A stretch of 64,000 nt of DNA from Planctomycetota bacterium (GCA_020638655.1 JACKIC010000001.1:744001-808000), one strand, 5' to 3'. Numbered from the stretch's first letter, positions 34,166 to 42,411 are shown. The notes: generated by a model from the letters alone, not told the origin. Numbers and translations: made by a program.

Positions 34166-34180
34166 CTTTGCAACGCAAAG
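34166..34180. promoter_or_regulatory. Inverted repeat between the membrane-protein operon and pyrE
   Basis: CTTTGC (34166-34171) and GCAAAG (34175-34180) flank AAC: a 15-bp inverted repeat 17 bp upstream of the minus-strand operon start. Candidate operator; the region is A/T-rich relative to its surroundings. Confidence 0.4.
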
Positions 34181-34206
34181 CAATGGGGGTGGGGCGGTGG
34201 GCGACC

Positions 34207-34236
34207 TTGGACAGGCCGTCGCGGCGGCGCTATTCC
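34207..34236 (+). promoter_or_regulatory. Candidate promoter of pyrE
   Basis: TTGGAC (34207-34212), 18-bp spacer, TATTCC (34231-34236), ending 8 nt before the GTG start. The transcript would be nearly leaderless. Confidence 0.5.
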
Positions 34237-34244
34237 CTACGTCC

Positions 34245-34811
34245 GTGACGACCCCGTTCGACCCCGCGGCCGCCAAGGACCGCCTCCTGCAACTCATCCG
34301 CGAACGCGCCTACAAGGACGGCATCGACATCGTGCTGGCCTCGGGCAAGCGCTCGGACTTCTACATCAACGGCAAGAAGGTCTCGCTGCATCCCGAGGGC
34401 CTGTGGCTGATCGCCAAGCTGTTGCTCGAGAAGCTCAAGGACTACCCCGAGATCACCGCGGTCGGCGGCCTGACGCTCGGCGCCGACCCGCTCGCGAGCG
34501 CGGTCGCGGCGCTGTCGTTCGAGTCGGGTCAGAACCTCAAGGCGTTCCTGGTGCGCAAGGAGGCCAAGGGCCACGGCACCGGCTCGCGCATCGAAGGTGA
34601 CCTCGACGCGGGCGAGAAGGTCTGCATCATCGAGGACACGGTGACGACCGGCGGCTCGGCGAAGAAGGCGATCGACGCGGTGCTCGAGATCGGGGCGGTG
34701 CCCGTCGTGGTGATGGCGATCGCCGACCGCGAGGACCCCGACGCGGCGCCGTTCCGCGCCGAATGGAAGGTCGAGCCGCTGGTCACGCTCAGCGAGATCC
34801 GGCGCCGGTGA
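34245..34811 (+). CDS. pyrE: Orotate phosphoribosyltransferase
   Basis: A 188-residue enzyme joining orotate and PRPP to form OMP in pyrimidine synthesis. GTG 34245 is the best start. Residues show IVLASGKRSDFYINGKKVSL, then VGGLTLGADPLASAVAAL, LKAFLVRKEAKGHGTGSRIE (catalytic loop) and the PRPP motif VCIIEDTVTTGGSAKKAI. Length fits the short PyrE class. It is followed after 4 bp by the nucleotidyltransferase-nitroreductase gene, which may share its transcript. No other pyr genes are in the window. Confidence 0.93.
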   Translation: MTTPFDPAAAKDRLLQLIRERAYKDGIDIVLASGKRSDFYINGKKVSLHPEGLWLIAKLLLEKLKDYPEITAVGGLTLGADPLASAVAALSFESGQNLKAFLVRKEAKGHGTGSRIEGDLDAGEKVCIIEDTVTTGGSAKKAIDAVLEIGAVPVVVMAIADREDPDAAPFRAEWKVEPLVTLSEIRRR

Positions 34812-34815
34812 CGCG

Positions 34816-36168
34816 ATGACCACCGCCGCGATCGTGCCGGCCGCGGGGCTCGGTGAGCGCATGGGCGCCGACAAGGCGCTGCTCGACCTCGGCGGCGACA
34901 CCGCGATCGAACGCGTCGTCGCGACGTGCCGCGCGGCCGGCATCGATCACGTCGTGGTGGTGCGCCGTGCCGGCGCGGCGCCGCTGCCCGCGACCGGCGC
35001 CCAGGTCGTCGAGGTCGCCGCCGGCGGTGAAATGGCGGACAGCCTGCGCGCCGCGCGCGCGACCCTGTCGGCTGCGGTCACGCAGGTGGTCGTGTTCCCG
35101 GTCGATCACGCGCTGGTGCGGGCCGACACGGTGCTCGCGCTGCTCGGCGCGCTGGACCGCCTCGGCGGCGGCGTCGCGCTGCCGCTGTTCGACGAGCGCC
35201 CGGGTCATCCGGTGGCGATGGCGCGCGCGGTGTTCGACGAGATCGAAGACCCCGCCGCGACGCTGCGCGACCTCGTGCGCCGCGAGCCGGCGCGCGTGCG
35301 CGTCGTGCCGACGGCGAGCAGTTGGGTGCGGGCGGATCTCGACCATCCACAGGACCTGCGCGCGGCGCGCAACGCGCTCGCGGGTTCGCCGTGGAGCACC
35401 GTCGAGCAGATGTTCCGCCACCGCAGCCACCGCGCCTACCGCGGCTACCCGCTGCCGCAGGCGCAGGTCGAACGGCTCGTCGATGCGGCCCGGCACGCCT
35501 CGACCTCGAGCTTCATCCAGGCCTACGCGGTGGTCGCGGTCGTCGACCAGGCGCGGCGCGGCGAGGTCGCGCGACTGTGCGGTGGCCAGCCCCACATCAC
35601 CCAGGCGCCGGTGTTCTTCGCGATCTGCGCCGATCTGCACAAGATCGCCGCGGCCTGCGCGCGGCACGGCACGCAGGTGCAGGCGCAGAGCTTCGAGCTG
35701 TTCGTGCAGGCCACGGTCGACGCCGCGCTGCTCGGCCAGAACCTGCAGCTCGCGGCCGAGGCCGAGGGGCTCGGCGCATGCATGATCGGCGCTGCGCGCA
35801 ACCACCCGATCGAGCTCGCGCAGCTGCTCGGGCTGCCGGCGCACTGCTACGTCGTCTTCGGCATGACCGTCGGCGTGCCGGCCGACGACCCGATCGCGCG
35901 CGGCCGCATGCCGCTGCCCGGCGTGCTGCACTGGGAGCGCTACGACGAAGCGGTGCTCGACGCAGTGTTCGACGGCGCCGACGAAGGCATGCGGGAATGG
36001 TCGCGGCGCACCAACGCCGAACGCGGCGGCTACAACGGCCGCCCGGTCAGCGAGCGCAAGGGCTGGGTCGAGCGCATGGCGATCATGTGGGGCGGCGAGA
36101 GCAGCTACGCCGCGGCGCGCCAGACCCTGCTCGACGAGCTGCGGCGCCTCGGCTTCGGGCCGTTCTGA
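34816..36168 (+). CDS. Fusion: MobA/MocA-like nucleotidyltransferase plus NfsA-type nitroreductase
   Basis: A 450-residue two-domain protein. Residues 1-about 190 are an NTP-transferase: AAIVPAAGLGERMGADKALL (the GxG-x4-K pattern), QVVVFPVDHALVRADTVLAL, and PLFDERPGHPVAMARAVFDE resembling molybdopterin-cofactor cytidylyl- or guanylyltransferases. From about residue 197 the C-terminal half is a flavin-dependent nitroreductase (FRHRSHRAYRGYPLPQAQVE, ARHASTSSFIQAYAVVAV, LLGQNLQLAAEAEGLGACMI, FGMTVGVPADDP), with an NfsA-like C-terminus. No stop or frameshift separates the two parts. Such a combination is unusual; a shared substrate path (nucleotide plus flavin chemistry) is unproven. Confidence 0.85.
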   Translation: MTTAAIVPAAGLGERMGADKALLDLGGDTAIERVVATCRAAGIDHVVVVRRAGAAPLPATGAQVVEVAAGGEMADSLRAARATLSAAVTQVVVFPVDHALVRADTVLALLGALDRLGGGVALPLFDERPGHPVAMARAVFDEIEDPAATLRDLVRREPARVRVVPTASSWVRADLDHPQDLRAARNALAGSPWSTVEQMFRHRSHRAYRGYPLPQAQVERLVDAARHASTSSFIQAYAVVAVVDQARRGEVARLCGGQPHITQAPVFFAICADLHKIAAACARHGTQVQAQSFELFVQATVDAALLGQNLQLAAEAEGLGACMIGAARNHPIELAQLLGLPAHCYVVFGMTVGVPADDPIARGRMPLPGVLHWERYDEAVLDAVFDGADEGMREWSRRTNAERGGYNGRPVSERKGWVERMAIMWGGESSYAAARQTLLDELRRLGFGPF

Positions 36169-36190
36169 GCGCCGCTGCGCGCAGCTCCCG

Positions 36191-36931
36191 TCAGCGCACC
36201 CACACCGCGCCGTTGTGGGTCGACACCGACAGCTTGCCGTTGCCTTCGCCGTAGCTGACCTCGGCGCTGTTCTCGCCCTTGCCGTCGACGCGCGCGGCGC
36301 CCTTGACGTTCACGCTGCCGTTGCCGCTCCTGGCGGAGACCTTGGTGCCGTTGCCGGGCGGCAGCTTGACGTTCACGCTGCCGTTGTGGCTCTCGACCCG
36401 GCCGTTGATCGGTGCGTCGCCGTTCGCGGTCAGGGAGATGCTGCCGTTGTGCGTGACGACGTCGAGATCGGTGCTGGTCACGTCGGCGACCACCTTGCCG
36501 TTGTGCGTCTGCAGACTGACGCGGCCCTTGGTGTCCTTGACCTCGATGCTGCCATTGTGGGTCTCGAGCTCGAGCCCGCAGTCGCGCGGCACGGTCACGG
36601 TGAACGCGAAGACCGGCGAGCAGCTGCCGGGCAGCTCCTCGGGGACCTTGCCGACGAGCCTGAGCACACCGTCGCTGGTGGCCCGATCGACGTCGAGCTG
36701 CGCGAGGTTGTCGTCGGCCTCCGCCTGAGTGTTGCCGCGGGCCGTGATCTCGACGCGGACCGCGAACTCCTGGCGCCCGTTCTCGCCGACGACCACGATC
36801 GCGCCGTTGTGGCTGGTGCAGCTCAGGGCCGCGATGCCGGCGGCCGGCACGGTGAAGTCCACGGTGCGCGAGGCTTCGTAGGTCGGGACGCTGCAGGCAG
36901 GCAGGAGGACGAGCAGGGGCAACAGGCGCAT
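36191..36931 (-). CDS. Lipoprotein with repeated T/S-HNG beta-helix motif (DUF4097-like)
   Basis: A 246-residue lipoprotein: RLLPLLVLLPAC gives a lipobox with acylated Cys13. The body contains about eight repeats of a 15-20-residue unit with the core (T/S)HNG(S/A/K)(I/V): SHNGAIVV, THNGSIEV, THNGKVVA, THNGSISL, SHNGSVNV, SGNGSVNV, EGNGKLSV and THNGAVWV. This pattern fits a right-handed beta-solenoid as in DUF4097/DUF4098-like adhesin or anti-sigma-factor-linked proteins. It is probably anchored to the inner leaflet of the outer membrane or the inner membrane. Function unknown. Confidence 0.75.
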   Translation of the reverse strand: MRLLPLLVLLPACSVPTYEASRTVDFTVPAAGIAALSCTSHNGAIVVVGENGRQEFAVRVEITARGNTQAEADDNLAQLDVDRATSDGVLRLVGKVPEELPGSCSPVFAFTVTVPRDCGLELETHNGSIEVKDTKGRVSLQTHNGKVVADVTSTDLDVVTHNGSISLTANGDAPINGRVESHNGSVNVKLPPGNGTKVSARSGNGSVNVKGAARVDGKGENSAEVSYGEGNGKLSVSTHNGAVWVR

Positions 36932-36982
36932 GGGGGCTCCGGGGTTTCGGCGAGTGCGGCGCTACGGTCCGCGCCGCCAGTA

Positions 36983-36998
36983 TTGCCGACTGCGGCAA
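36983..36998. promoter_or_regulatory. Inverted repeat in the divergent lipoprotein promoter region
   Basis: TTGCCG (36983-36988) and CGGCAA (36993-36998) separated by ACTG. It sits in the 154-bp space between two divergent lipoprotein genes and could be a shared operator. No strong -35/-10 pair is obvious nearby. Confidence 0.35.
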
Positions 36999-37085
36999 AA
37001 CCCGACAGCCGAGGCCTGATCGGGCCTTCAGATGCCCTTGGCATCGGTCCGATGCTGTCGTCAGAATCCCCCTCGGGACCAGACC

Positions 37086-37853
37086 ATGAAGAACCCAGCG
37101 CTCCTGTGCATCTGCCTCGTCCTCTGCGCGTTCGCCGGCGGCTGCTCCGTCGGCGCCTCGGCGCAGCTCGGCTACACCCAGATGGCGGTGTCCGGGGACC
37201 TGGGCCTCACCACGGGCGCGCTCGGCGTGCCGTCCAGCGCCCACCAGGACATCGAGTCCGCGTTCGGCCTCGGCGACCCGCAGGGCTCGCCGTACGTGCG
37301 CGCGCAGACCGATCTGGGCTTCGCGGTGCTCACCGGCTCGGGCTTCCTGTTCTCCGAGAAGGGAACGGGCCGGCTCGACGCCGACTTCGGCGGCATCTCC
37401 GCCGGTACCCCGGTCGAGTCGTCGCTCGACTTCGCCAACGCCAAGGTGAGCATGAGCTTCGACTTCGGCATCGGCCCGGTGAAGGTCTCGCCGGGGTTGG
37501 CGGTCGACGTCTTCGACGTGAACTTCCGGGCCCGCGAGACCTCCTTCGGCAACACCGAAGAGGTCGACCAGGTGCTGTTCGTGCCGCTGCTGTTCCTGCG
37601 CGCCGAGGCCGATCTCGCCGGTGTCAAGGGCATCGCCGAGGTCGGTTACCTCAAGACCCCCGAGGTCGACAACGCCGAGGCCGAAGTGCTCGACCTCGAG
37701 CTGCTCGCGGAGGTCCAGGTGGTCTCCAACCTGAGCGCGTTCGTCGGCTACCGCCTGATCGATCTGCAGGGCAAGGGTGATTCGGACGGCGACTCGTTCG
37801 ACATCGATCTGCAGGTCAGTGGTTGGATGATCGGCGGCGTGCTGCGGTTCTGA
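37086..37853 (+). CDS. Lipoprotein with beta-barrel-like C-terminal domain, paralogue A
   Basis: A 255-residue protein starting at ATG 37086. The signal peptide ends in the lipobox FAGGC (Cys20). The remainder alternates short hydrophobic and polar residues like an outer-membrane beta-barrel (VRAQTDLGFAVLTGSGFLFS, KVSMSFDFGIGPVKVSPGLA, LSAFVGYRLIDLQGKG) and ends in a Phe (WMIGGVLRF). It shares segment order with the next gene. Lipidation of a barrel-like protein is unusual but could indicate an anchored surface protein. No family is recognised. Confidence 0.65.
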   Translation: MKNPALLCICLVLCAFAGGCSVGASAQLGYTQMAVSGDLGLTTGALGVPSSAHQDIESAFGLGDPQGSPYVRAQTDLGFAVLTGSGFLFSEKGTGRLDADFGGISAGTPVESSLDFANAKVSMSFDFGIGPVKVSPGLAVDVFDVNFRARETSFGNTEEVDQVLFVPLLFLRAEADLAGVKGIAEVGYLKTPEVDNAEAEVLDLELLAEVQVVSNLSAFVGYRLIDLQGKGDSDGDSFDIDLQVSGWMIGGVLRF

Positions 37854-37928
37854 TGCCTCGCGGCGCAATCCGCGGCCAGTCGCTGCGGTGGCTGGTGCGG
37901 GCGTCGGCTTGCGGCGATGCTTGGCGCC

Positions 37929-38684
37929 ATGACGGTCAAGACGTTCGTCCCGCTCTCGCTGCTGCTGTTCACCGCCTGCGCCGGCAACACCTACCACGTC
38001 GATGCGGGCGTCATGTTCGCCCGCGCGCGCGGTGAAGTCGCCCTGCAGAACGCCGGTGGCACCCTGGACCTGGGATCGAACCAGAACTCGCTCGGCACGC
38101 TCGGCGTGGACGACGCGCAGGCCTCGCCGTACCTCAAGGTGCAGACGGTTCACGACCGGCACCGCTTCCAGGTCAACGGCTTCAAGCTCGACAACGACGG
38201 CTCGGGCACGTTGACCGGCGACTTCGGCGACATCACCTCCGGAAGCAGCGTCAACACCTCGCTCGACTTCCTCGCGATCGCCGGGGTCTACGCCTACGAG
38301 CTGCTGCGCAACGACCACATGCGGTTGGCCGCCGGCGCCGAGCTCGCGTTCTGCCAGCTCGACGTCTCGGCGACATCGGGCCTGGGCAGCGAGTCGGTGA
38401 CGACCGACGTGATCGTGCCGATGCCCTACGTGGAGGCCGAGGCGTTCCTGGGCGACTTCTCGGTCGGCGGCAACTTCGCCGCGATGGGCGCGGACCTCGG
38501 CGACGGCAGCGGCCGCTACTTCGACACGGCGCTGACCGGCCGTTGGCAGGTCCTGCCCGAGTTCGAGCTGTTCGGCGGCTACCGCTACCTGCTGCTGGAT
38601 GCCTACGGCGCCGCGTCGGGGCGCGACTTCGACTCGGACATCGAGATCCAGGGCTGGTTCTTCGGCGGCGGCATCCGCTTCTGA
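37929..38684 (+). CDS. Lipoprotein with beta-barrel-like C-terminal domain, paralogue B
   Basis: A 251-residue protein (ATG 37929; an upstream ATG at 37917 is possible). Lipobox LLFTAC with Cys at about residue 17. It is a clear paralogue of the preceding gene: SPYLKVQT corresponds to SPYVRAQT, SVNTSLDFLAIAGV to PVESSLDFANAKVS, and the last residues DIEIQGWFFGGGIRF to DLQVSGWMIGGVLRF. The gap is 75 bp, so a tandem duplication is likely. Function unknown. Confidence 0.65.
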   Translation: MTVKTFVPLSLLLFTACAGNTYHVDAGVMFARARGEVALQNAGGTLDLGSNQNSLGTLGVDDAQASPYLKVQTVHDRHRFQVNGFKLDNDGSGTLTGDFGDITSGSSVNTSLDFLAIAGVYAYELLRNDHMRLAAGAELAFCQLDVSATSGLGSESVTTDVIVPMPYVEAEAFLGDFSVGGNFAAMGADLGDGSGRYFDTALTGRWQVLPEFELFGGYRYLLLDAYGAASGRDFDSDIEIQGWFFGGGIRF

Positions 38685-38697
38685 GCGGCTGACCCGA

Positions 38698-39678
38698 TCA
38701 CCGCACGATCAGGTTGCGCGACAGCACCTCGCGGCCGTCGTCGGAGGCCGCGAAGTCGAGGAAGCGCTGCGCGCGGGCGTCCGGGTTGCCGGCGGTGATC
38801 ATCTGCACCGGGATCCCGTACGGATACGCCTGGTTCATGAACGAGTCGGCGGTCGCCGGGATCCAGTCGATCTGCAGCAGCCGCACGCGCTGGTCGGGCG
38901 CGTCCTCGCGCACGCGCACCGCGCCGATCGACCCGGCGACGCTGCGCACAGTCGCGACGACCGCGTCGTCGTCGGCGGCCAGCTCGGCGCCGTCGTGGAT
39001 CGCGTCGCCCTTGATCATCGTGCGGGCGAACCGCTCCCGCAGGGCCTGGTCGCGCGGCGCGAACAAGCGGATCGGGCCGAGGTCGTAGCCGAGTTCGTTC
39101 CAGTTGCGTGCCTGGCCGGTCAGGACCTGCCGCACCTGCTGGCTGGTCAGCGAGCGCACCGGCGAGTCGGCGGGCACGGCCAGGCCGAACAGCTCGAAGC
39201 CGATGCGCGTCTGCCGCAGGCCGGCGCGGCGATCGCGGTCGGAGAGCGTGCCGCCGATCAGCGCGAAGTCGACCTTCGACACCATCGCCAGCTCGACCGC
39301 GTCGCGGTCGCTGCACGGGCACAGGGCGAGGTCGAGGTCGGTGAGCGACCGCCGGAACGTATCGGTCAGGGCGTCGCCGAGGTGGCTGACCGCGTTGCGG
39401 CCGACGGCGAGGTTGAGCATCTGCCGCTGCTCGAGCGCGGTGCGGCCGGCGACCTCGCCGAGCGGAGCCGCGGGTGCGGCGTGGAAACCGGCCAACTCAC
39501 CGACGGCAGGCGCGGCGGGCCGGTTGTAGTCGGCGGCCTCGGACCGGGCGGCGAGCACCTCGGCGTAGGCCGCGTTCGGGTCGATCTCGGCGCTGCCGCC
39601 GAAGGTGACCAGACCCGTGCTCAATGCCACGAACGCGCCGGCACCGACGGCGACCTTGGATGTCCAATTGTTCCCCAC
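38698..39678 (-). CDS. PstS-like periplasmic solute-binding protein
   Basis: A 326-residue protein starting at GTG 39678, preceded by GGAGGCAGGAGC (strong ribosome site). An uncleaved or cleaved N-terminal hydrophobic stretch (KVAVGAGAFVALSTGLVTF) is followed by an extracytoplasmic binding domain like the PstS/phosphate-binding superfamily: LALCPCSDRDAVELAMVS, FALIGGTLSD, LFGLAVPADSPVRSLTSQ, VLTGQARNWNELG, ARTMIKGDAIHDGAELA and QMITAGNPDARAQRFLDFAA. The pst ABC genes are not adjacent. It is divergent from the PdxR-like regulator, with a structured 226-bp intergenic stretch in its leader. Confidence 0.72.
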   Translation of the reverse strand: MGNNWTSKVAVGAGAFVALSTGLVTFGGSAEIDPNAAYAEVLAARSEAADYNRPAAPAVGELAGFHAAPAAPLGEVAGRTALEQRQMLNLAVGRNAVSHLGDALTDTFRRSLTDLDLALCPCSDRDAVELAMVSKVDFALIGGTLSDRDRRAGLRQTRIGFELFGLAVPADSPVRSLTSQQVRQVLTGQARNWNELGYDLGPIRLFAPRDQALRERFARTMIKGDAIHDGAELAADDDAVVATVRSVAGSIGAVRVREDAPDQRVRLLQIDWIPATADSFMNQAYPYGIPVQMITAGNPDARAQRFLDFAASDDGREVLSRNLIVR

Positions 39679-39731
39679 GCTCCTGCCTCCTCGTGTCGAA
39701 AGATCGGACACGCGGGTGAGACATGGCGAGA

Positions 39732-39826
39732 ACCTCGACGCAGGGGCTCCGCCCAGGGCCGGTGACAGCGCCCATTGCGGCCGAGACAAAAGTCTTCGGG
39801 CTGCTAAAGCCCTCCGGCGTCGAGGT
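39732..39826. other. Structured intergenic element (long-range 10-bp inverted repeat)
   Basis: ACCTCGACGC (39732-39741) is the exact complement of GCGTCGAGGT (39817-39826), enclosing 75 nt with further small stems: on the minus strand GGGCT/AGCCC, AGAC/GTCT with a TTTT loop, and GGGC/GCCC. It lies in the leader of the PstS-like gene when read on the minus strand. It resembles a compact cis-regulatory RNA, but it matches no riboswitch class I can recognise. Confidence 0.4.
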
Positions 39827-39854
39827 CTCTCGGCGCCCGTCCCGGCGCGGAATG

Positions 39855-39896
39855 CCAATTTGGCCCGATTGACCAGCCAAAATTGGACGGCATGCT
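39855..39896 (+). promoter_or_regulatory. Autoregulatory promoter/operator of the MocR/PdxR-like gene
   Basis: TTGACC (39869-39874), 16-bp spacer, CATGCT (39891-39896), ending 8 nt before the GTG start. Inverted sequences CCAATTTGG (39855-39863) and CCAAAATTGG (39877-39886) flank and overlap this promoter, as expected for binding by a dimeric MocR regulator. Both are A/T-rich islands in GC-rich DNA. Confidence 0.6.
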
Positions 39897-39904
39897 CTGC
39901 GGCC

Positions 39905-41413
39905 GTGATCCGCGCCCTGCTTCCCGCCATCGACCGAACGGCCCGCGCCTCCCTCGCGGCCCAGATCGCGGACTTCTACGCCGATCGCATCCGCGACGCG
40001 GGGCTGCGTCCGGGGGACCGCCTGCCGCCGATCCGGCGCGTGGCCGAGTCGTGTGAGGTCACGCGGGCGACGGTCGCCGAGGCCTACCGCCTGCTCGCGG
40101 GCCGCGGACTCGTCGAGAGCGTCGTCGGTCGCGGCACCACCGTGGTGCACGGTGGCGACGCCGGGCAGTCCGCCAGCGAAACGCGCGGCGAGGTCGGCGA
40201 CTCGCTGAGTCCCTACGCGCGCGCCGCGCTGCGGCAGACGCGCGAGATGCCCGGGGCGCCGCCGCTGCCGGCCGGCCGCGCGCTGGTCGCCAACTTCGCC
40301 GAGCTCGCCCCCGACGGGGACCTCTACCCGGTCGACGAATGGCGCGCGGCGATGGACGCCGTGCTGCGGCGCGACGGCGGCGGCCTGCTCGGTTACGGCC
40401 ACGCGACCCAGGGGCTGCCGGAGCTGCGCGCGTTGCTCGCCGAACGCTGGCACGATCGCGAGCGGCCGGTCGCGGCCGACGACATCCTGGTCACCGCGGG
40501 CGCGCAGCAGGCCCTCGACCTGGTGCTGCGCACGTTCTGCGCACCCGGCGACGAGGTGGTCGTGACGACGCCGTCGTACCACCAGATGTCGGGGTTGCTG
40601 CGCGCCCACGGCCTCGACGTGCTCGCGGTGCCGTTCGGGCCCGATGGCCTCGACCTCGACCGGCTCGAGCAGCTGCTGCAGCGGCCGACGGTGCGCCTGC
40701 TCTACCTGATGCCGACGTTCCACAACCCCACCGGCCAGAGCCTGGGGCTGCAAGAACGTCGCGCGCTGGTCGAGATGTTGGCGCGCACCGACGTGCCGGT
40801 GGTCGAGGACGAGTATCAGTTCGCGCTGCGCTTCGCCGGTGAACCGTTGCCGAGCCTGCGTTCGATGGATCCGCGCGACCTCACGGTCACCGTCGCGACC
40901 ACCAGCAAGGACCTGTTCCCGGCGCTGCGCCTGGGCTGGGTGATGGGCAGCGCCGCGCTGCTCGCGCCGATGGCCTCGGTCAAGCGCTTCATGGACCTCG
41001 AGACCAGCGCGTTGCTGCAGGCGGCGCTGGTCGAGTTCGTGCAGCGCGGCAGCCTCGACCGGCACCTCGAGGCGATGCGCAACGAGCTGCGCATCCGGCA
41101 CCAGGCGCTGCGGGCGGCGTGTCGTCTTCACCTGCCCGCCGGCTGTCGCGTCACCGAACCGGACGGCGGCTTCGTCGCCTGGCTCGAGTTGCCGCAGCCC
41201 GGGCAGGGTGAGCAGCTTGCCGAGCTCGCCCTCGAACGCGGCGTGCGGGTCGTGCCGGGCCGCGTCTTCGACCTGCACGGCCGGCCGTCGCGCGGTGTGC
41301 GCCTGTCGCTGACGCGCGCCGACGCCGACCAGATCGCCGCCGGCATCGCCGTGATCGGCGAGTGTGTGCACGAACTCCTGGCCAGCCCGCTCGCGGCGCG
41401 GCCGTTCCTCTGA
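39905..41413 (+). CDS. pdxR: MocR/PdxR-type transcription regulator (GntR winged helix plus aminotransferase fold)
   Basis: A 502-residue regulator starting at GTG 39905. The N-terminal GntR wHTH (LAAQIADFYADRIRDAGLRP, LPPIRRVAESCEVTRATVAE, YRLLAGRGLVESVVGRGTTV) is followed by a linker and a fold-type I aminotransferase domain (LVANFAELAPDGDLYPVDEW, GYGHATQGLPELRALL, PTFHNPTGQSLGLQERRA, and the PLP-Lys region ATTSKDLFPALRLGW). It probably senses PLP. Directly downstream (47-bp gap) are pdxS and pdxT, the PLP synthase, so control of vitamin B6 synthesis is likely. Confidence 0.88.
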   Translation: MIRALLPAIDRTARASLAAQIADFYADRIRDAGLRPGDRLPPIRRVAESCEVTRATVAEAYRLLAGRGLVESVVGRGTTVVHGGDAGQSASETRGEVGDSLSPYARAALRQTREMPGAPPLPAGRALVANFAELAPDGDLYPVDEWRAAMDAVLRRDGGGLLGYGHATQGLPELRALLAERWHDRERPVAADDILVTAGAQQALDLVLRTFCAPGDEVVVTTPSYHQMSGLLRAHGLDVLAVPFGPDGLDLDRLEQLLQRPTVRLLYLMPTFHNPTGQSLGLQERRALVEMLARTDVPVVEDEYQFALRFAGEPLPSLRSMDPRDLTVTVATTSKDLFPALRLGWVMGSAALLAPMASVKRFMDLETSALLQAALVEFVQRGSLDRHLEAMRNELRIRHQALRAACRLHLPAGCRVTEPDGGFVAWLELPQPGQGEQLAELALERGVRVVPGRVFDLHGRPSRGVRLSLTRADADQIAAGIAVIGECVHELLASPLAARPFL

Positions 41414-41460
41414 TCCCTCCCTCGAGAACTCCCCCACCAGCGCCAGCGCGCATTCCCACC

Positions 41461-42411
41461 ATGGCCAAGAAGACCGCACCCGCCAAGAAGTCCAAGTCGA
41501 CGTCCAAGTCCAGCAACGCCGTGCCCGGCTTCACCGCCGAAGAACTGGTCAGCAAGATCGGCTTCTGCGAGCAGCTCAAGGGCGGCGTGATCATGGACGT
41601 GATCAACGTCGAGCAGGCGAAGATCGCCGAGGCGGCCGGCGCGTGCGCGGTGATGGCGCTCGAGCGCGTGCCGGCCGACATCCGCAAGCACGGCGGCGTC
41701 TCGCGCGCCAGCGACCCGGGCATGATCGCCGCGATCCAGAAGGCGGTCAGCATCCCGGTGATGGCCAAGGTGCGCATCGGCCACTTCGTCGAGGCGCAGA
41801 TGCTCGAGGCGATGGAGGTCGACTGCATCGACGAGAGCGAGGTGCTCACGCCGGCGGACGAAGAGTTCCAGATCGACAAGCGCGGGTTCAAGACGCCGTT
41901 CGTCTGCGGCTGCCGCGACCTCGGCGAGGCCCTGCGCCGCATCCACGAGGGCGCGGCGATGATCCGCACCAAGGGTGAGGCGGGCACCGGCAACGTCGTC
42001 GAGGCCGTGCGCCACATGCGCGCGCTGATGGGCGGCATCAAGGCGCTCGCCGGCGCCAACGCGAAGGCGATCAAGGAAGCGGCCAAGGCGATGCGCGTGC
42101 CCGCCGACCTCGTCGCCTGGGTCGCCGTCAACCAGAAGCTGCCGGTGCCGAACTTCAGCGCGGGTGGCGTCGCCACGCCGGCGGACGCGGCGCTGATGAT
42201 GCAACTCGGCGCCGAGGCGGTGTTCGTCGGCTCGGGCATCTTCAAGTCCGGCGACCCGGCGGTGCGCGCCAAGGCGATCGTGCGTGCGGTCACGCACTAC
42301 CAGGATCCCAAGGTGCTGGTCGAGGTCTCGACCGGCCTCGGCGAGCCGATGGTCGGCATCGACATCAACACCATGGCGCCGAGCGAGCGCCTGGCGGGCC
42401 GCGGTGTCTGA
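41461..42411 (+). CDS. pdxS: Pyridoxal 5'-phosphate synthase lyase subunit
   Basis: A 316-residue PdxS/SNZ protein that condenses ribose 5-phosphate, glyceraldehyde 3-phosphate and ammonia into PLP. A Lys/Ser/Thr-rich N-terminal extension of about 20 residues precedes the conserved start of the barrel. Family signatures: KGGVIMDVINVEQAKIAEAA, CAVMALERVPADIRKHGGV, the Schiff-base Lys region IPVMAKVRIGHFVEAQ, then VPNFSAGGVATPADAALMMQ and VFVGSGIFKSGDPAVRA. It is preceded by the PdxR-like gene and overlaps pdxT by 8 bp. Confidence 0.97.
   Translation: MAKKTAPAKKSKSTSKSSNAVPGFTAEELVSKIGFCEQLKGGVIMDVINVEQAKIAEAAGACAVMALERVPADIRKHGGVSRASDPGMIAAIQKAVSIPVMAKVRIGHFVEAQMLEAMEVDCIDESEVLTPADEEFQIDKRGFKTPFVCGCRDLGEALRRIHEGAAMIRTKGEAGTGNVVEAVRHMRALMGGIKALAGANAKAIKEAAKAMRVPADLVAWVAVNQKLPVPNFSAGGVATPADAALMMQLGAEAVFVGSGIFKSGDPAVRAKAIVRAVTHYQDPKVLVEVSTGLGEPMVGIDINTMAPSERLAGRGV

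Noticed and set aside
34816..36168. Two separate genes for the nucleotidyltransferase and nitroreductase
   Set aside because: No stop, ribosome site or start codon lies between the domains; the frame is continuous with normal codon bias.
39680..39850. Cyclic-di-GMP (GEMM) riboswitch upstream of the PstS-like gene
   Set aside because: A short GACGCA-hairpin similarity is visible on the plus strand, but the rest of the consensus and the second paired element do not match, and that strand reads away from the gene.
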